Source: a virus. From it: a DNA stretch of 29,799 bases. The notes beneath the pieces were generated by a model that was not told the DNA's origin, did not search any database, and was given only the letters and a program-made list of their open reading frames with translations. The translations under genes and the position numbers were made by a program. This document shows positions 21,937 through 29,124 of this stretch, piece after piece (the first letter of the stretch is position 1; each line of letters starts with the position of its first letter). Where the stretch lies: the IMG/VR virus record IMGVR_UViG_3300042308_000438, positions 1 through 29,799 of that record. One strand, written 5' to 3'.

Positions 21937-22728
21937 ATGAAAGTAGCTTGGTTTAGTTGTGGAGTAACAAGCGCAGTAGCTTGTAAACTTGCAGTAGATG
22001 AATACGGAAAAGACAACGTTGAATTATTTTATATTGTTATTAATTCAGCGCACGAAGACAACGAACGATTTATTTTAGATTGCGAAAAATGGATTGGTAA
22101 AAAAATAAATAAAATTCAATCAAAAAAATTTAAAGACCAGTTTGAAGTAATTGAAAAAATTAAATATGTAAACGGAGTTAATGGAGCGCCTTGTACTTTG
22201 CACTTAAAAAAAAATGTAAGGTTTTTAATTGAAAAAAGCAATAATTTTGACGGACAAATATTTGGTTTTGAATTTGAAAAAAAAGAAATAAATAGAGCAA
22301 TTAGATTTAGTCAACAATATTCTGATGTCAAACCTTTATACCCTTTAATTGATAGAAAAATAACTAAAAGTCAATGTGCAGAAATTTTGTTAATTAACGG
22401 AATTAAACTACCTAAAATGTATGAGTTAGGTTTTCATAACAATAATTGTATTGGTTGCGTTAAAGGTGGAAAAGGTTATTGGAACCACGTCAAAAAACAC
22501 TTTCCAGAAACATTTGAAAAAATGAGTAATTTAGAACAAAAAATTGGAGCGACTTGCATAAAAAATAAATTTTTAAAAGATTTAAAACCTAACGAAGGAA
22601 AACACGAACCGCCAATAGTTCCAGACTGCGGTACTTTTTGCGAAATAGAATTTGCAGATATTATTGACAAAAACACGGAACGAGTATTAAACGGATATAC
22701 AACTATGAAACAATTAAAACTTTTTTAA
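21937..22728 (+). CDS. PAPS-reductase-like PP-loop protein, 263 aa
   Basis: The PP-loop is MKVAWFSCGVTSAVACK (SxGxTS at 7-12), the ATP pyrophosphatase motif of PAPS reductase and related enzymes, with Cys in place of the usual Gly. A Cys motif NNNCIGCVKGGKGYW and a C-terminal CGTFCEIEF could bind a metal cluster or carry sulfur. Phage members of this family are common but have no settled role; tRNA or DNA sulfur modification, as with DndC-type enzymes, is possible. No Dnd partner genes are present. The middle of the gene (about 22080-22560) uses GAT, AAT, CAT and TAT codons more than its neighbours, which may reflect recent transfer. Confidence 0.7.
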   Translation: MKVAWFSCGVTSAVACKLAVDEYGKDNVELFYIVINSAHEDNERFILDCEKWIGKKINKIQSKKFKDQFEVIEKIKYVNGVNGAPCTLHLKKNVRFLIEKSNNFDGQIFGFEFEKKEINRAIRFSQQYSDVKPLYPLIDRKITKSQCAEILLINGIKLPKMYELGFHNNNCIGCVKGGKGYWNHVKKHFPETFEKMSNLEQKIGATCIKNKFLKDLKPNEGKHEPPIVPDCGTFCEIEFADIIDKNTERVLNGYTTMKQLKLF

Positions 22729-22729
22729 A

Positions 22730-23020
22730 ATGGAACTTGAATTATTAAGTAGCAGAATAAACTTAAACCACACTTGTTTAAAATTACAAGTAAGCATTGA
22801 AGACATAAAAACCAAACATCCTAACCGAACAGATTTAATAAGTTCAATGGAGCAAAGTTTACACGAAATAAAAAAAGCAATGGTTGTTTACCAAACGTTA
22901 GAAAAAGAATTTAGAGCGACAAGACAAATTAACTTTGATTTACAGCATATAAATTTAGAATTAAAACAGGATGTAAAAGACTTAAAAAAAATTATAGAAT
23001 TTAACAACGCAGAACTTTGA
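22730..23020 (+). CDS. Coiled-coil protein, 96 aa
   Basis: The product is almost entirely helical with heptad spacing: MELELLSSRINLNHTCLKLQ, then KTKHPNRTDLISSMEQSL and FDLQHINLELKQDVKDLK. I recall similar short coiled coils with a hydrophilic P-x-R-xDLI turn in many Bacteroidetes phages, next to recombination genes, with no known function. It lies two bases after the PAPS-reductase-like gene, and its stop overlaps the TTG start of NinG. Confidence 0.65.
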   Translation: MELELLSSRINLNHTCLKLQVSIEDIKTKHPNRTDLISSMEQSLHEIKKAMVVYQTLEKEFRATRQINFDLQHINLELKQDVKDLKKIIEFNNAEL

Positions 23021-23538
23021 AAACACGAACTAAAAAATGTTTTAACTGCAAAGAAGAATTTACACCGTTCAGCACACTACAAAAGTTTTGTTTAAAAAAC
23101 GAATGTATAAAAGCAATGGTTGAAGCGCAGAAGTTAAAGGAATGGAACAAGAAGAAAAAGAAGTTAGTTGAAAACTTAAAAACTGCAAACGATTATTTAA
23201 AAATAGCTCAACAGGTGTTTAATAAATTTATTCGTGTTCGTGACGCTGGACTTAATTGTATTTCGTGCAATAAACCTTGTAAAAAAGAAAATGCAGGACA
23301 TTACTATTCGCAAGGTGGACATTCAAACGTAAGGTTTGACGAAGACAACGTACACTTGCAATGTGAAGCTTGTAACACTTATTTAAGTGGTAACCTGTTG
23401 AACTATCAAATAGGCATAGAAAAACGAATAGGAGCGCAAAGATTAATGGAACTTCAGGCGAAAGCACACGAAGTAAAGAAATGGACAAAAGACGAATTAA
23501 AAGAATTAATAGAAATTTATAAAAAAAAATTAAAATAG
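23017..23538 (+). CDS. ninG: NinG/Rap-type recombination endonuclease, 173 aa
   Basis: NinG (Rap) proteins resolve Holliday junctions and D-loops. The family signature is clear in residues 72-135: RVRDAGLNCISCNKPC, AGHYYSQGG, NVRFDEDNVHLQCEACNTYL. Cys81, Cys84, Cys116 and Cys119 with His95 probably bind zinc. An extra N-terminal zinc-finger-like group (Cys8, Cys11, Cys25, Cys30) is also typical. No ATG is available. A TTG at 23017 overlaps the preceding TGA (TTGA), so it is the likely start. It probably acts with the ERF/YqaJ pair encoded just downstream under a separate promoter. Confidence 0.85.
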   Translation: MKTRTKKCFNCKEEFTPFSTLQKFCLKNECIKAMVEAQKLKEWNKKKKKLVENLKTANDYLKIAQQVFNKFIRVRDAGLNCISCNKPCKKENAGHYYSQGGHSNVRFDEDNVHLQCEACNTYLSGNLLNYQIGIEKRIGAQRLMELQAKAHEVKKWTKDELKELIEIYKKKLK

Positions 23539-23568
23539 TTGTTTATTAAATAACTATTCTTATATTTG
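23539..23568 (+). promoter_or_regulatory. Bacteroidetes-type promoter for the recombination genes
   Basis: TTG at 23539-23541 and TATATTTG at 23561-23568, 19 bases apart, fit the TTG/TAnnTTTG pattern. The core and flank nearly repeat those of the early promoter at 18282-18312. The predicted start is near 23574, giving a short A/T-rich leader before the ATG at 23598. Confidence 0.8.
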
Positions 23569-23597
23569 CATATATTATTAACTTAAATTATTTAACT

Positions 23598-24113
23598 ATG
23601 AAACATTTATTTAAAAGTTTAGCAGCGTTCCAACAAGAAGTACCTGTTATTCACAAAGCAACACAAGGTTACGGTTACACCTACGCAGACTTACCGAAAA
23701 TCTTTGAAGTAATTAACCCATTACTAAAAAAACACGGATTAGGGTTTACACAACTAATTAACGGAACACAAATAGCAACTTGTTTATTTCACGTTGAAAG
23801 TGCTGAAAGTATTGAAAGTAAAATTGACATTCCACAAGGAGTAATTTTAAAAGGAATGAACGAGTTCCAAGTATTAGGAAGCGCAATTACTTATTTAAGA
23901 CGTTACGCATTAAGTTCAATGCTTGGTTTAGTTACGGACAAAGACACAGACGCAAGTGGCGAACAAGTAAAACACGAACCTAAAAAGTCTACAATAGACA
24001 ACGCGCGTTTTCAAAAAGCTATTGACGCAATTAGCAAAGGAGAATACACCGTAGAAGAACTAACAACAAAGTTTAGTTTAACACCTGCACAATTAAAAAC
24101 GTTAGAAGTATGA
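23598..24113 (+). CDS. erf: ERF-family single-strand annealing protein, 171 aa
   Basis: ERF proteins bind and anneal single-stranded DNA in phage recombination and circularisation. The family pattern is visible: YGYTYADLPKIFEVINPLLK (25-44), GLGFTQLI, CLFHVESAESIESK, and the core GSAITYLRRYALSSMLGL (95-112), followed by DKDTDASGE. The last 40 residues form a small helical tail. The partner exonuclease follows in an ATGA overlap, making a two-component recombinase. It has its own promoter. Confidence 0.85.
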   Translation: MKHLFKSLAAFQQEVPVIHKATQGYGYTYADLPKIFEVINPLLKKHGLGFTQLINGTQIATCLFHVESAESIESKIDIPQGVILKGMNEFQVLGSAITYLRRYALSSMLGLVTDKDTDASGEQVKHEPKKSTIDNARFQKAIDAISKGEYTVEELTTKFSLTPAQLKTLEV

Positions 24114-24781
24114 AAATACGTTGTTCAGCATTGGGGCGGTTAATGACTGCCCCACGCACCAAGACCGAAACATTAAGCAAAACAGCAAAGAGTTACATCC
24201 AAGAACTTGTTTTAGAAGAAAAATTTGGCATTAAAAAAGAGTTTAGTTCACGTTACACCGACAAAGGTTTACAATGCGAAGACGAAGCAATTAGCTTGGT
24301 AAACGATGTTTTGGGTTTAGGGTTTATATTTAAGAACGAAGAACATTTTAACAACGATTGGATAACAGGAACACCTGACGTAAACACGAATGAAATTTTA
24401 TTAGACATAAAATGCAGTTACGAAGCACACACTTTTCCGTTCTTTGAAGACGAAATACCTACAAAAGATTACTACTATCAATTACAGGGTTACCTTTGGC
24501 TTACGAATAAAACCGAAGCGTTGTTATGTTATTGTTTAGTAAATACACCGTTAGAAATAGTTGAAGACGAAGTTAGGCGAGAACATTGGAAACAATTTAA
24601 AATTGACGAAGACGCAGAACTTCGAGAATACGTAGAAAAGAAACATAACTTCGACCACCTTCCAGAACAAACAAAAGTAAAAGTTTTTAAAATAGAACGT
24701 GATGAAACTGTAATTTGGGAAATACAAAACAAAGTAGAAGAAGCAAGAATTTATTTTAACAGTTTAATTGAAACAATATGA
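24110..24781 (+). CDS. YqaJ/lambda-Exo-like PD-(D/E)XK exonuclease, 223 aa
   Basis: The catalytic pattern is present: GLQCEDEA (Glu57/Glu59), ITGTPD (Asp90), LLDIKCS (Asp99, Lys101), and a following YYYQLQGYLWLT helix typical of the YqaJ group. It would resect one strand of double-stranded DNA so that the ERF partner can anneal the exposed strand. Its start is coupled (ATGA) to erf. The length is normal for the family. The C-terminal 70 residues are helical and charged. Confidence 0.82.
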   Translation: MKIRCSALGRLMTAPRTKTETLSKTAKSYIQELVLEEKFGIKKEFSSRYTDKGLQCEDEAISLVNDVLGLGFIFKNEEHFNNDWITGTPDVNTNEILLDIKCSYEAHTFPFFEDEIPTKDYYYQLQGYLWLTNKTEALLCYCLVNTPLEIVEDEVRREHWKQFKIDEDAELREYVEKKHNFDHLPEQTKVKVFKIERDETVIWEIQNKVEEARIYFNSLIETI

Positions 24782-24812
24782 TGCGTATTTATACGATAAT
24801 ATCCGATAAGAT

Positions 24813-25013
24813 ATGAAAGCAACACTTGAATTTAACCTGCCTGAAGACAAAGAAGATTTTGACTTTGCAACCAAAGGAATTAATTATTATTCAGCATTGT
24901 GTGAGTTTGACAATTGGTTAAGAAGCGAATACAAGTACAACGGTAACGAAGCAATGTTTGAAGTAAGAAAAAAACTAAACTATTTTATAAACGAAAACAA
25001 TGTAACAATATGA
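24813..25013 (+). CDS. Conserved small phage protein, 66 aa
   Basis: The opening MKATLEFNLPEDKEDFDFAT and the segment ALCEFDNWLRSEYKY form a signature I know from a widespread short protein in phage recombination/replication regions, also outside Bacteroidetes. No function is established. It is acidic, probably one beta strand plus two helices. It starts 31 bases after the exonuclease and overlaps the next membrane protein gene in ATGA. Confidence 0.75.
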   Translation: MKATLEFNLPEDKEDFDFATKGINYYSALCEFDNWLRSEYKYNGNEAMFEVRKKLNYFINENNVTI

Positions 25014-25102
25014 AAGAAAAAGCAATAGCAATTATTATTTGGATAGCAATTTATGGTTTTGCTGCCGTTGGTATTTACAATTTATTTAATTGGTTGATAT
25101 GA
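25010..25102 (+). CDS. Tiny single-span membrane protein, 30 aa
   Basis: The 30-aa product (MKEKAIAIIIWIAIYGFAAV, then GIYNLFNWLI) is one hydrophobic helix with two N-terminal lysines. Start and stop both overlap neighbours in ATGA. Such a tight double overlap argues that it is translated. Its role is unknown. Confidence 0.6.
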   Translation: MKEKAIAIIIWIAIYGFAAVGIYNLFNWLI

Positions 25103-25377
25103 CACCAAAAGAAAAAGCCGAAGACATTTTAGATAAATGTTACGGAGTAGAAGTAGAATCAGTTTACTTTGGAGTTAACCATTATTTAGCCAAAAAATTT
25201 GCATTAATAGTAGTTGATGAGATGTTAGATTTTAGAAATGGTTTATACATTAACGAAGGAAGTTTAGCACACAAGTATTTATTAGACATTAAACAAGAAA
25301 TTGAAAACATAGATGCAGAATACAAAAAAGCTGACAAAGAAGCTTTTAACTTAATCAACAAAAAAACGAAACAATGA
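25099..25377 (+). CDS. Small conserved phage protein, 92 aa
   Basis: I choose the ATG at 25099 because it overlaps the upstream stop (ATGA); an in-frame TTG lies nine bases earlier. The protein is helical: MTPKEKAEDILDKCYG, KKFALIVVDEMLDF, and YLLDIKQEIENIDAEYKK. Short proteins opening TPKEKAxxL with a later ALIxVDE segment are frequent in Bacteroidetes phages and prophages as I recall, without assigned function. It overlaps the next gene in ATGA. Confidence 0.7.
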   Translation: MTPKEKAEDILDKCYGVEVESVYFGVNHYLAKKFALIVVDEMLDFRNGLYINEGSLAHKYLLDIKQEIENIDAEYKKADKEAFNLINKKTKQ

Positions 25378-25580
25378 ACATACAAATACAAGACAAAAAC
25401 GTTTTAAGCGTAATGGCTAAATTCAAAGAACGTTCAGAAGCTGGAATAAAGAAATACAAGACAACGTTAGAGCGAACGGATTTAACAACGTTAGAATGGC
25501 TTACACACGCACAAGAAGAGGCAATGGACTTTGTTCTATACTTGGAGCGACTAAAACACGAATACAAACAATTTAAATAA
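25374..25580 (+). CDS. Conserved small helical protein (MazG-like), 68 aa
   Basis: The central signature FKERSEAGIKKYKTTLERTD, followed by LEWLTHAQEEAMDFVLYLER, is typical of a common small phage protein with an EEAxD helix. The acidic helix resembles the metal-binding helix of all-alpha NTP pyrophosphatases (MazG and dUTPase-2 group), so a nucleotide-cleaning role is possible. At 68 residues it is half the usual size of such enzymes, so it would need to dimerise. The start overlaps the previous gene. Confidence 0.65.
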   Translation: MNIQIQDKNVLSVMAKFKERSEAGIKKYKTTLERTDLTTLEWLTHAQEEAMDFVLYLERLKHEYKQFK

Positions 25581-25586
25581 ATAAAA

Positions 25587-25871
25587 ATGGAAACAAGAAA
25601 CAACACAGGTGCAATTTTTAAGAACGACAACAAAAAAGCGGAAAACCATCCGGACTACAAAGGTAAAGTAAACGTAAACGGTAAAGATATGGAAGTAGCG
25701 TTATGGTTGAAGACTTCAGCAAAAGGAGTTAAGTTTATGTCGGCTTCATTTAGTGAACCATTTGTAAAAGGTGAGCCACAAATAAATAAAAATGAGCCAC
25801 AAATTAACGGAACATTAAAGCAAACAATTATACACGAAAGCAATTTCGATAACGATGACTTACCGTTTTGA
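25587..25871 (+). CDS. Small protein with SSB-like acidic C-terminal tip, 94 aa
   Basis: The N-terminal part (NNTGAIFKNDNKKAENHPDY, then GKVNVNGKDMEVALWLK) resembles DUF736-like or small OB/beta proteins of phages and plasmids. The last residues, SNFDNDDLPF, closely match the acidic tip (DDDIPF) of bacterial single-strand binding protein, which recruits replication and repair partners. No other SSB candidate is encoded. It may be a minimal SSB-like protein or a mimic of the host SSB tail. It overlaps the next gene by 17 bases. Confidence 0.65.
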   Translation: METRNNTGAIFKNDNKKAENHPDYKGKVNVNGKDMEVALWLKTSAKGVKFMSASFSEPFVKGEPQINKNEPQINGTLKQTIIHESNFDNDDLPF

Positions 25872-26064
25872 TATGTACATACAAGACGAACAATTAAGAA
25901 CTGAAGTAAAAAAGATTTTAAGGTTAAAAACACGAAACAGCATCGTAAAAGAAATACAGGACAAAGGAAACAAGTTTCACTTTTTCCAGCTTACAAATTT
26001 TCTTCAGGGCAAAGACGTTTCACTTTCAACGCTTAAAAAAATAGATTACTTCGTAAACAGATAA
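25855..26064 (+). CDS. Possible HTH regulator, 69 aa
   Basis: Two in-frame ATGs are possible, 25855 and 25873. The second gives a 63-aa protein beginning MYIQDEQLRTEVKKIL. The segment SIVKEIQDKGNKFHFFQLTN, followed by LQGKDVSLSTLKKIDYF, has the spacing of a helix-turn-helix of the lambda-repressor/Cro type, ending in a dimer-like helix. It is the last gene before a strong terminator. It is the best candidate for a protein that binds the palindrome at 18166. The call rests on pattern only. Confidence 0.5.
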   Translation: MTYRFDMYIQDEQLRTEVKKILRLKTRNSIVKEIQDKGNKFHFFQLTNFLQGKDVSLSTLKKIDYFVNR

Positions 26065-26084
26065 AATTTTTAACTTAAAAACGT

Positions 26085-26118
26085 AGGCGCAGACTTGATT
26101 GTTTGCGCCTTTTTCTTT
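26085..26118 (+). terminator. Strong intrinsic terminator ending the early/middle operon
   Basis: AGGCGCAGAC (26085-26094) pairs with GTTTGCGCCT (26101-26110), ten pairs with one G-U, around a six-base loop, followed by TTTTCTTT. An A-run lies upstream. This separates the recombination operon from the sigma-factor-like unit. Confidence 0.88.
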
Positions 26119-26146
26119 ACACACAACTAATTGTTAATAAATTCGT

Positions 26147-26179
26147 TTTGTTATTGTTGAAAAATTAATCATACATTTG
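26147..26179 (+). promoter_or_regulatory. Bacteroidetes-type promoter for the sigma-like/late unit
   Basis: TACATTTG at 26172-26179 is a good -7 element. TTTG at 26147-26150 (21 bases away) or the TTG copies at 26154-26159 could serve as -33. The predicted start near 26185 leaves a leader of under 20 bases before the TTG start at 26202. No promoter was found downstream until 17958 across the circle, so this may feed packaging and late genes. Confidence 0.7.
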
Positions 26180-26201
26180 CTTAATATCTAAACAATATAA
26201 A

Positions 26202-26741
26202 TTGGAATGGTTAACTAAAGTTGCAAAGCATCATAACGAATGGGTTAAAATGGTTAATCAATTTGGCGAATATTTCTTTGCTGAAGACATAGTACAGGAA
26301 ACTTATATTATGTTAATGAAGTGGAGCAGCGAAGAAAAACTATTTAAAGACGGAAACATAAGTAAGGGGTATATGTGGTTAGCTTTAAAAAATACTTTCC
26401 TTCAGCACGTGAACAAAAACAACAAAATCAAATTTATACCTTTAGACGATGTTTATAATTTAGCAGAAGAAAACAACACCGAAGAAAACGAAGCTTACAA
26501 CGACCTGTTAAATAATGTAGATTTAGAGTGTGATAGTTGGCACTGGTACGACAAACAATTATTTGAACTGTACAAAAACACGAATAAAAGTTTAAGACAA
26601 ATAAGTAGTGAAACTAACATAAGTGTAACAAGTATATTTAATACTGTTAAAACTTGTAAAAAACGAATTAAAAATAACGTAGGGGAAGACTACGAAGATT
26701 TTATAAATAAAGATTACGAACTAATAAAAAAGAAAAAATGA
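26202..26741 (+). CDS. Sigma-70-like transcription regulator, 179 aa
   Basis: Residues 20-45 (FGEYFFAEDIVQETYIMLMK) match sigma region 2 of ECF-type factors. Residues 129-156 (KSLRQISSETNISVTSIFNTV, then KTCKKRIK) form a region 4 helix-turn-helix. The middle is acidic and linker-like. I recall this family as a conserved DNA-binding/sigma-like protein in Bacteroidetes phages. The only plausible start is TTG at 26202. It is first in the unit that leads to packaging and virion genes, so a role in switching on late transcription is a reasonable inference. No distinct late promoter motif has been found yet. Confidence 0.7.
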   Translation: MEWLTKVAKHHNEWVKMVNQFGEYFFAEDIVQETYIMLMKWSSEEKLFKDGNISKGYMWLALKNTFLQHVNKNNKIKFIPLDDVYNLAEENNTEENEAYNDLLNNVDLECDSWHWYDKQLFELYKNTNKSLRQISSETNISVTSIFNTVKTCKKRIKNNVGEDYEDFINKDYELIKKKK

Positions 26742-27118
26742 AAAGTAAAGGATTAGGCGATACAATCGCAAAGATTACAGAAGCAACAGGAATAGACAAG
26801 TTAGTTAAATTTATTGCAGGTGAAGACTGCGGATGTGACGAACGTAAAGAAAAGTTAAACAAACTATTTCCGTATGCAAAACCATTGTGTTTAACAGAAG
26901 ACGAGTTCAACACGTTAGACACTTATTTTAAGCAAAACACGAACACCTTAACAAGCGATGAACAAACAAGTCTAATAGCAATAAACAACAGAGTATTAAA
27001 CCAACGTTTAACCTTTAGTACGTGTTCAAGTTGTCTTCGTGATTTAGTAAGTAAGCTGCGAGTAATTTATAACGAGTACAGTCCAGAACAAACAGAAGAT
27101 GCAAGTAACGAAGGTTAA
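26738..27118 (+). CDS. Conserved Cys-rich protein, 126 aa
   Basis: The N-terminus MKSKGLGDTIAKITEATGID followed by KLVKFIAGEDCGCDERKEKL is a signature I know from many Bacteroidetes phages, including crAss-like ones. A later TCSSCLRDL gives a second cysteine pair, so the four cysteines (CGC and CSSC) could bind zinc. The function is unknown. Coupled (ATGA) to the sigma-like gene, it may be a partner in transcription, but that is inference from position. It overlaps the methyltransferase gene by 20 bases. Confidence 0.7.
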   Translation: MKSKGLGDTIAKITEATGIDKLVKFIAGEDCGCDERKEKLNKLFPYAKPLCLTEDEFNTLDTYFKQNTNTLTSDEQTSLIAINNRVLNQRLTFSTCSSCLRDLVSKLRVIYNEYSPEQTEDASNEG

Positions 27119-28298
27119 AATAAACAGCATAAAGACGAACCCAAAAAACCCACGTTTAATAAAAGACGACAAGTTTAAAAAGTTAGTCAATTCAATTAAG
27201 GAGTTTCCGCAAATGTTAGAACTACGTCCAATAGTTGTAGATGAAAACAATATTATTTTAGGTGGAAATATGCGACACAAAGCTTGTATTGAAGCAGGAC
27301 TAAAAGAAGTTTATATTGTACAAGCGAAAGATTTAACCGAACTACAAAAAGACGAATTTATAGTTAAAGACAACGTAGGGTTTGGCGAATGGGATTGGGA
27401 TATTTTAGCTAATGAATGGGACACGGACAAATTACAAGATTGGGGTTTAGACTTGCCGTTAGACGTAAGCGTTCAGGAACTTGAAGCCGAAGAAGACAAT
27501 TACGAAATACCAGACGAAATAACAACCGACATAGTTTTAGGCGATTTATTTGAAATAGGCGAACACCGTTTACTTTGTGGCGATAGTACAGATAGCGACC
27601 AAGTGGCAAAGCTAATGAACGGACAAAAAGCGGATATTGCTTTTACAAGTCCACCGTATAATGCTGGAACAACTCCAACAGAAATAAAGATGGGTAAAAA
27701 ATCAAAATATGCAAATGATAGTGATAATAAAGACGAAAACGAATATTTAAAACTATTAATTGATTTTACAAACAACTCATTATTATTTTGTGAGTATAGC
27801 TTTGTAAATATTCAAAGTCTATCAGGCAATAAAACGGCATTGATTGACTTTTTATATAATATGAAATCTGTTTATGCTGATACTGTTATTTGGCAAAAAC
27901 AAACTTCACAACCTGCAATGGCTGAAAATGTATTAAACAGCCAATATGAATACATACATTGCTTTAGTCATAAGGCAAACAGAGCAATCGGCACAAAGAA
28001 ATTTAGAGGCACATTAAGTAATGTTTTGGAAATAAGTAAGCAAACAAAAAACGAAGTTAAAGAACATAATGCCACATTTCCAATAGGATTTGCATCTCAT
28101 TTTGTTTCAAATTTTAGCAATATAAGTGTTTTAGATTTGTTTTTAGGTTCAGGAACAACTATGGTCGCATCACACCAACTTAAACGCAAATGTTACGGAA
28201 TGGAATTAGACCCAAAATATTGCCAAGTAATAATTGACCGAATGAAAAAACTTGACCCGAGTTTAGAAATTAAACGCAACGGAGAAATTTTAAATTAA
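27099..28298 (+). CDS. ParB-like/DNA methyltransferase fusion, 399 aa
   Basis: Residues 1-95 form a ParB/Srx-like domain (KINSIKTNPKNPRLIKDD, ILGGNMRHKA at 54-62). After an acidic linker, a methyltransferase follows with motif IV TSPPY (183-187) and motif I DLFLGSGTT (346-354), the beta-class order. TSPPY is usual for N4-cytosine but also occurs in N6-adenine enzymes. The base and site are unknown. It probably protects phage DNA from host restriction. The section between the motifs (about 27655-28130) uses AAT, CAT, GAT and TCA codons more than its flanks, hinting at exchange of the target-recognition part. No partner restriction enzyme is visible. Confidence 0.85.
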   Translation: MQVTKVKINSIKTNPKNPRLIKDDKFKKLVNSIKEFPQMLELRPIVVDENNIILGGNMRHKACIEAGLKEVYIVQAKDLTELQKDEFIVKDNVGFGEWDWDILANEWDTDKLQDWGLDLPLDVSVQELEAEEDNYEIPDEITTDIVLGDLFEIGEHRLLCGDSTDSDQVAKLMNGQKADIAFTSPPYNAGTTPTEIKMGKKSKYANDSDNKDENEYLKLLIDFTNNSLLFCEYSFVNIQSLSGNKTALIDFLYNMKSVYADTVIWQKQTSQPAMAENVLNSQYEYIHCFSHKANRAIGTKKFRGTLSNVLEISKQTKNEVKEHNATFPIGFASHFVSNFSNISVLDLFLGSGTTMVASHQLKRKCYGMELDPKYCQVIIDRMKKLDPSLEIKRNGEILN

Positions 28299-28316
28299 CG
28301 AGAATAAAACGAGAAA

Positions 28317-28646
28317 ATGCCAAACGAAGAAAATTTAAAAAAGTTTAGTGCGGAATACCAACCCGAAAAAAACGGACGTCCAAAAGGAAGTAGAAACCGA
28401 AGCACAATAGCACGCCTTTGGTTAGAAACAACACAAAAGGCAAAGAACCCAATAACAGGCGTTGAAGAAACTTTAAGTCAAGAAGACTTGGGAACTTTAG
28501 CAATGGTTAAAAAAATGCGCGACGGCGATGTTTCAGCATACAAAGCACTTATGGATAGTGGCTACGGTGCGCCTGTTCAACAAATAGAACAAACAAATAT
28601 AGAACTTCCATTATTTCCAGACGTTAAAATAGAAGACAATGAGTAA
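28317..28646 (+). CDS. terS: Terminase small subunit candidate (DUF5681-like), 109 aa
   Basis: The N-terminal pattern NGRPKGSRNRSTIARLWLET (16-35) is typical of short DUF5681-like proteins that occupy the small-terminase position in many phages. The KGxxNRST basic turn can contact DNA. A second helical block (SQEDLGTLAMVKKMRDGDVS) and an acidic tail follow. It precedes the large terminase, separated only by an inserted HNH gene. It would recognise the packaging site. The call is based on position and the N-terminal motif. Confidence 0.65.
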   Translation: MPNEENLKKFSAEYQPEKNGRPKGSRNRSTIARLWLETTQKAKNPITGVEETLSQEDLGTLAMVKKMRDGDVSAYKALMDSGYGAPVQQIEQTNIELPLFPDVKIEDNE

Positions 28647-29124
28647 TTATAAAAAAATACAAGGTTTTGATTATGCTGTTGATTGCAACGGAAACATAAA
28701 ATCTTTAAAGACTAATAAGAATTTAAGTTTAGTAACAAACAATAAACGCAAACCTTACAAAAGAGTAGGTTTAACAAAAAATGGAAAAAGGTATTTTTTT
28801 TTAGTTCATAGATTAGTTGCTGAAGCATTTATTTTAAACCCAAACAACAAACCATTTATAAACCATATAAACGAAAATAAATCAGACAATAATATAAATA
28901 ATTTAGAGTGGGTAACTAATCAAGAAAACGTAAGGCATTCTAATTTAAAAAAAATTAATCAAATTGATTTAGCAGGTAATTTAATTAAAGTTTGGAACGC
29001 TTTATTTGAAATAAAAGACAGTAAGCTTTTTAATATTTCAAAGATTTCAGAATGCTGTAATAAAAAAAGAAAAATAGCGTATAACTATAAATGGGAATAT
29101 GTTAATACGGACGACTGCAATTAA
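28639..29124 (+). CDS. NUMOD4/HNH homing-type endonuclease, 161 aa
   Basis: A NUMOD4 domain (residues 8-30: GFDYAVDCNGNIKSLKTNK) is followed by an HNH core: VHRLVAEAFI (His57), KPFINHINENKSDNNINNLE (His76) and WVTNQENVRHS (His100). The last 50 residues form a NUMOD1/IENR-like DNA-binding segment (IDLAGNLIKVWNAL...ISECCNKKRK). Such free-standing HNH genes spread by cutting DNA that lacks them and often sit between terminase genes. It overlaps terS by 8 bases and terL by 26 bases. It prefers AAT over AAC, unlike most neighbours, consistent with separate origin. A role in packaging-linked cleavage, as proposed for some HNH proteins next to terminases, is an alternative. Confidence 0.85.
   Translation: MSNYKKIQGFDYAVDCNGNIKSLKTNKNLSLVTNNKRKPYKRVGLTKNGKRYFFLVHRLVAEAFILNPNNKPFINHINENKSDNNINNLEWVTNQENVRHSNLKKINQIDLAGNLIKVWNALFEIKDSKLFNISKISECCNKKRKIAYNYKWEYVNTDDCN

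Noticed and set aside
24778-24816. A 12-codon frame coupled to the exonuclease stop
   Set aside because: It is too short to support as a gene; probably only a spacer before 24813.
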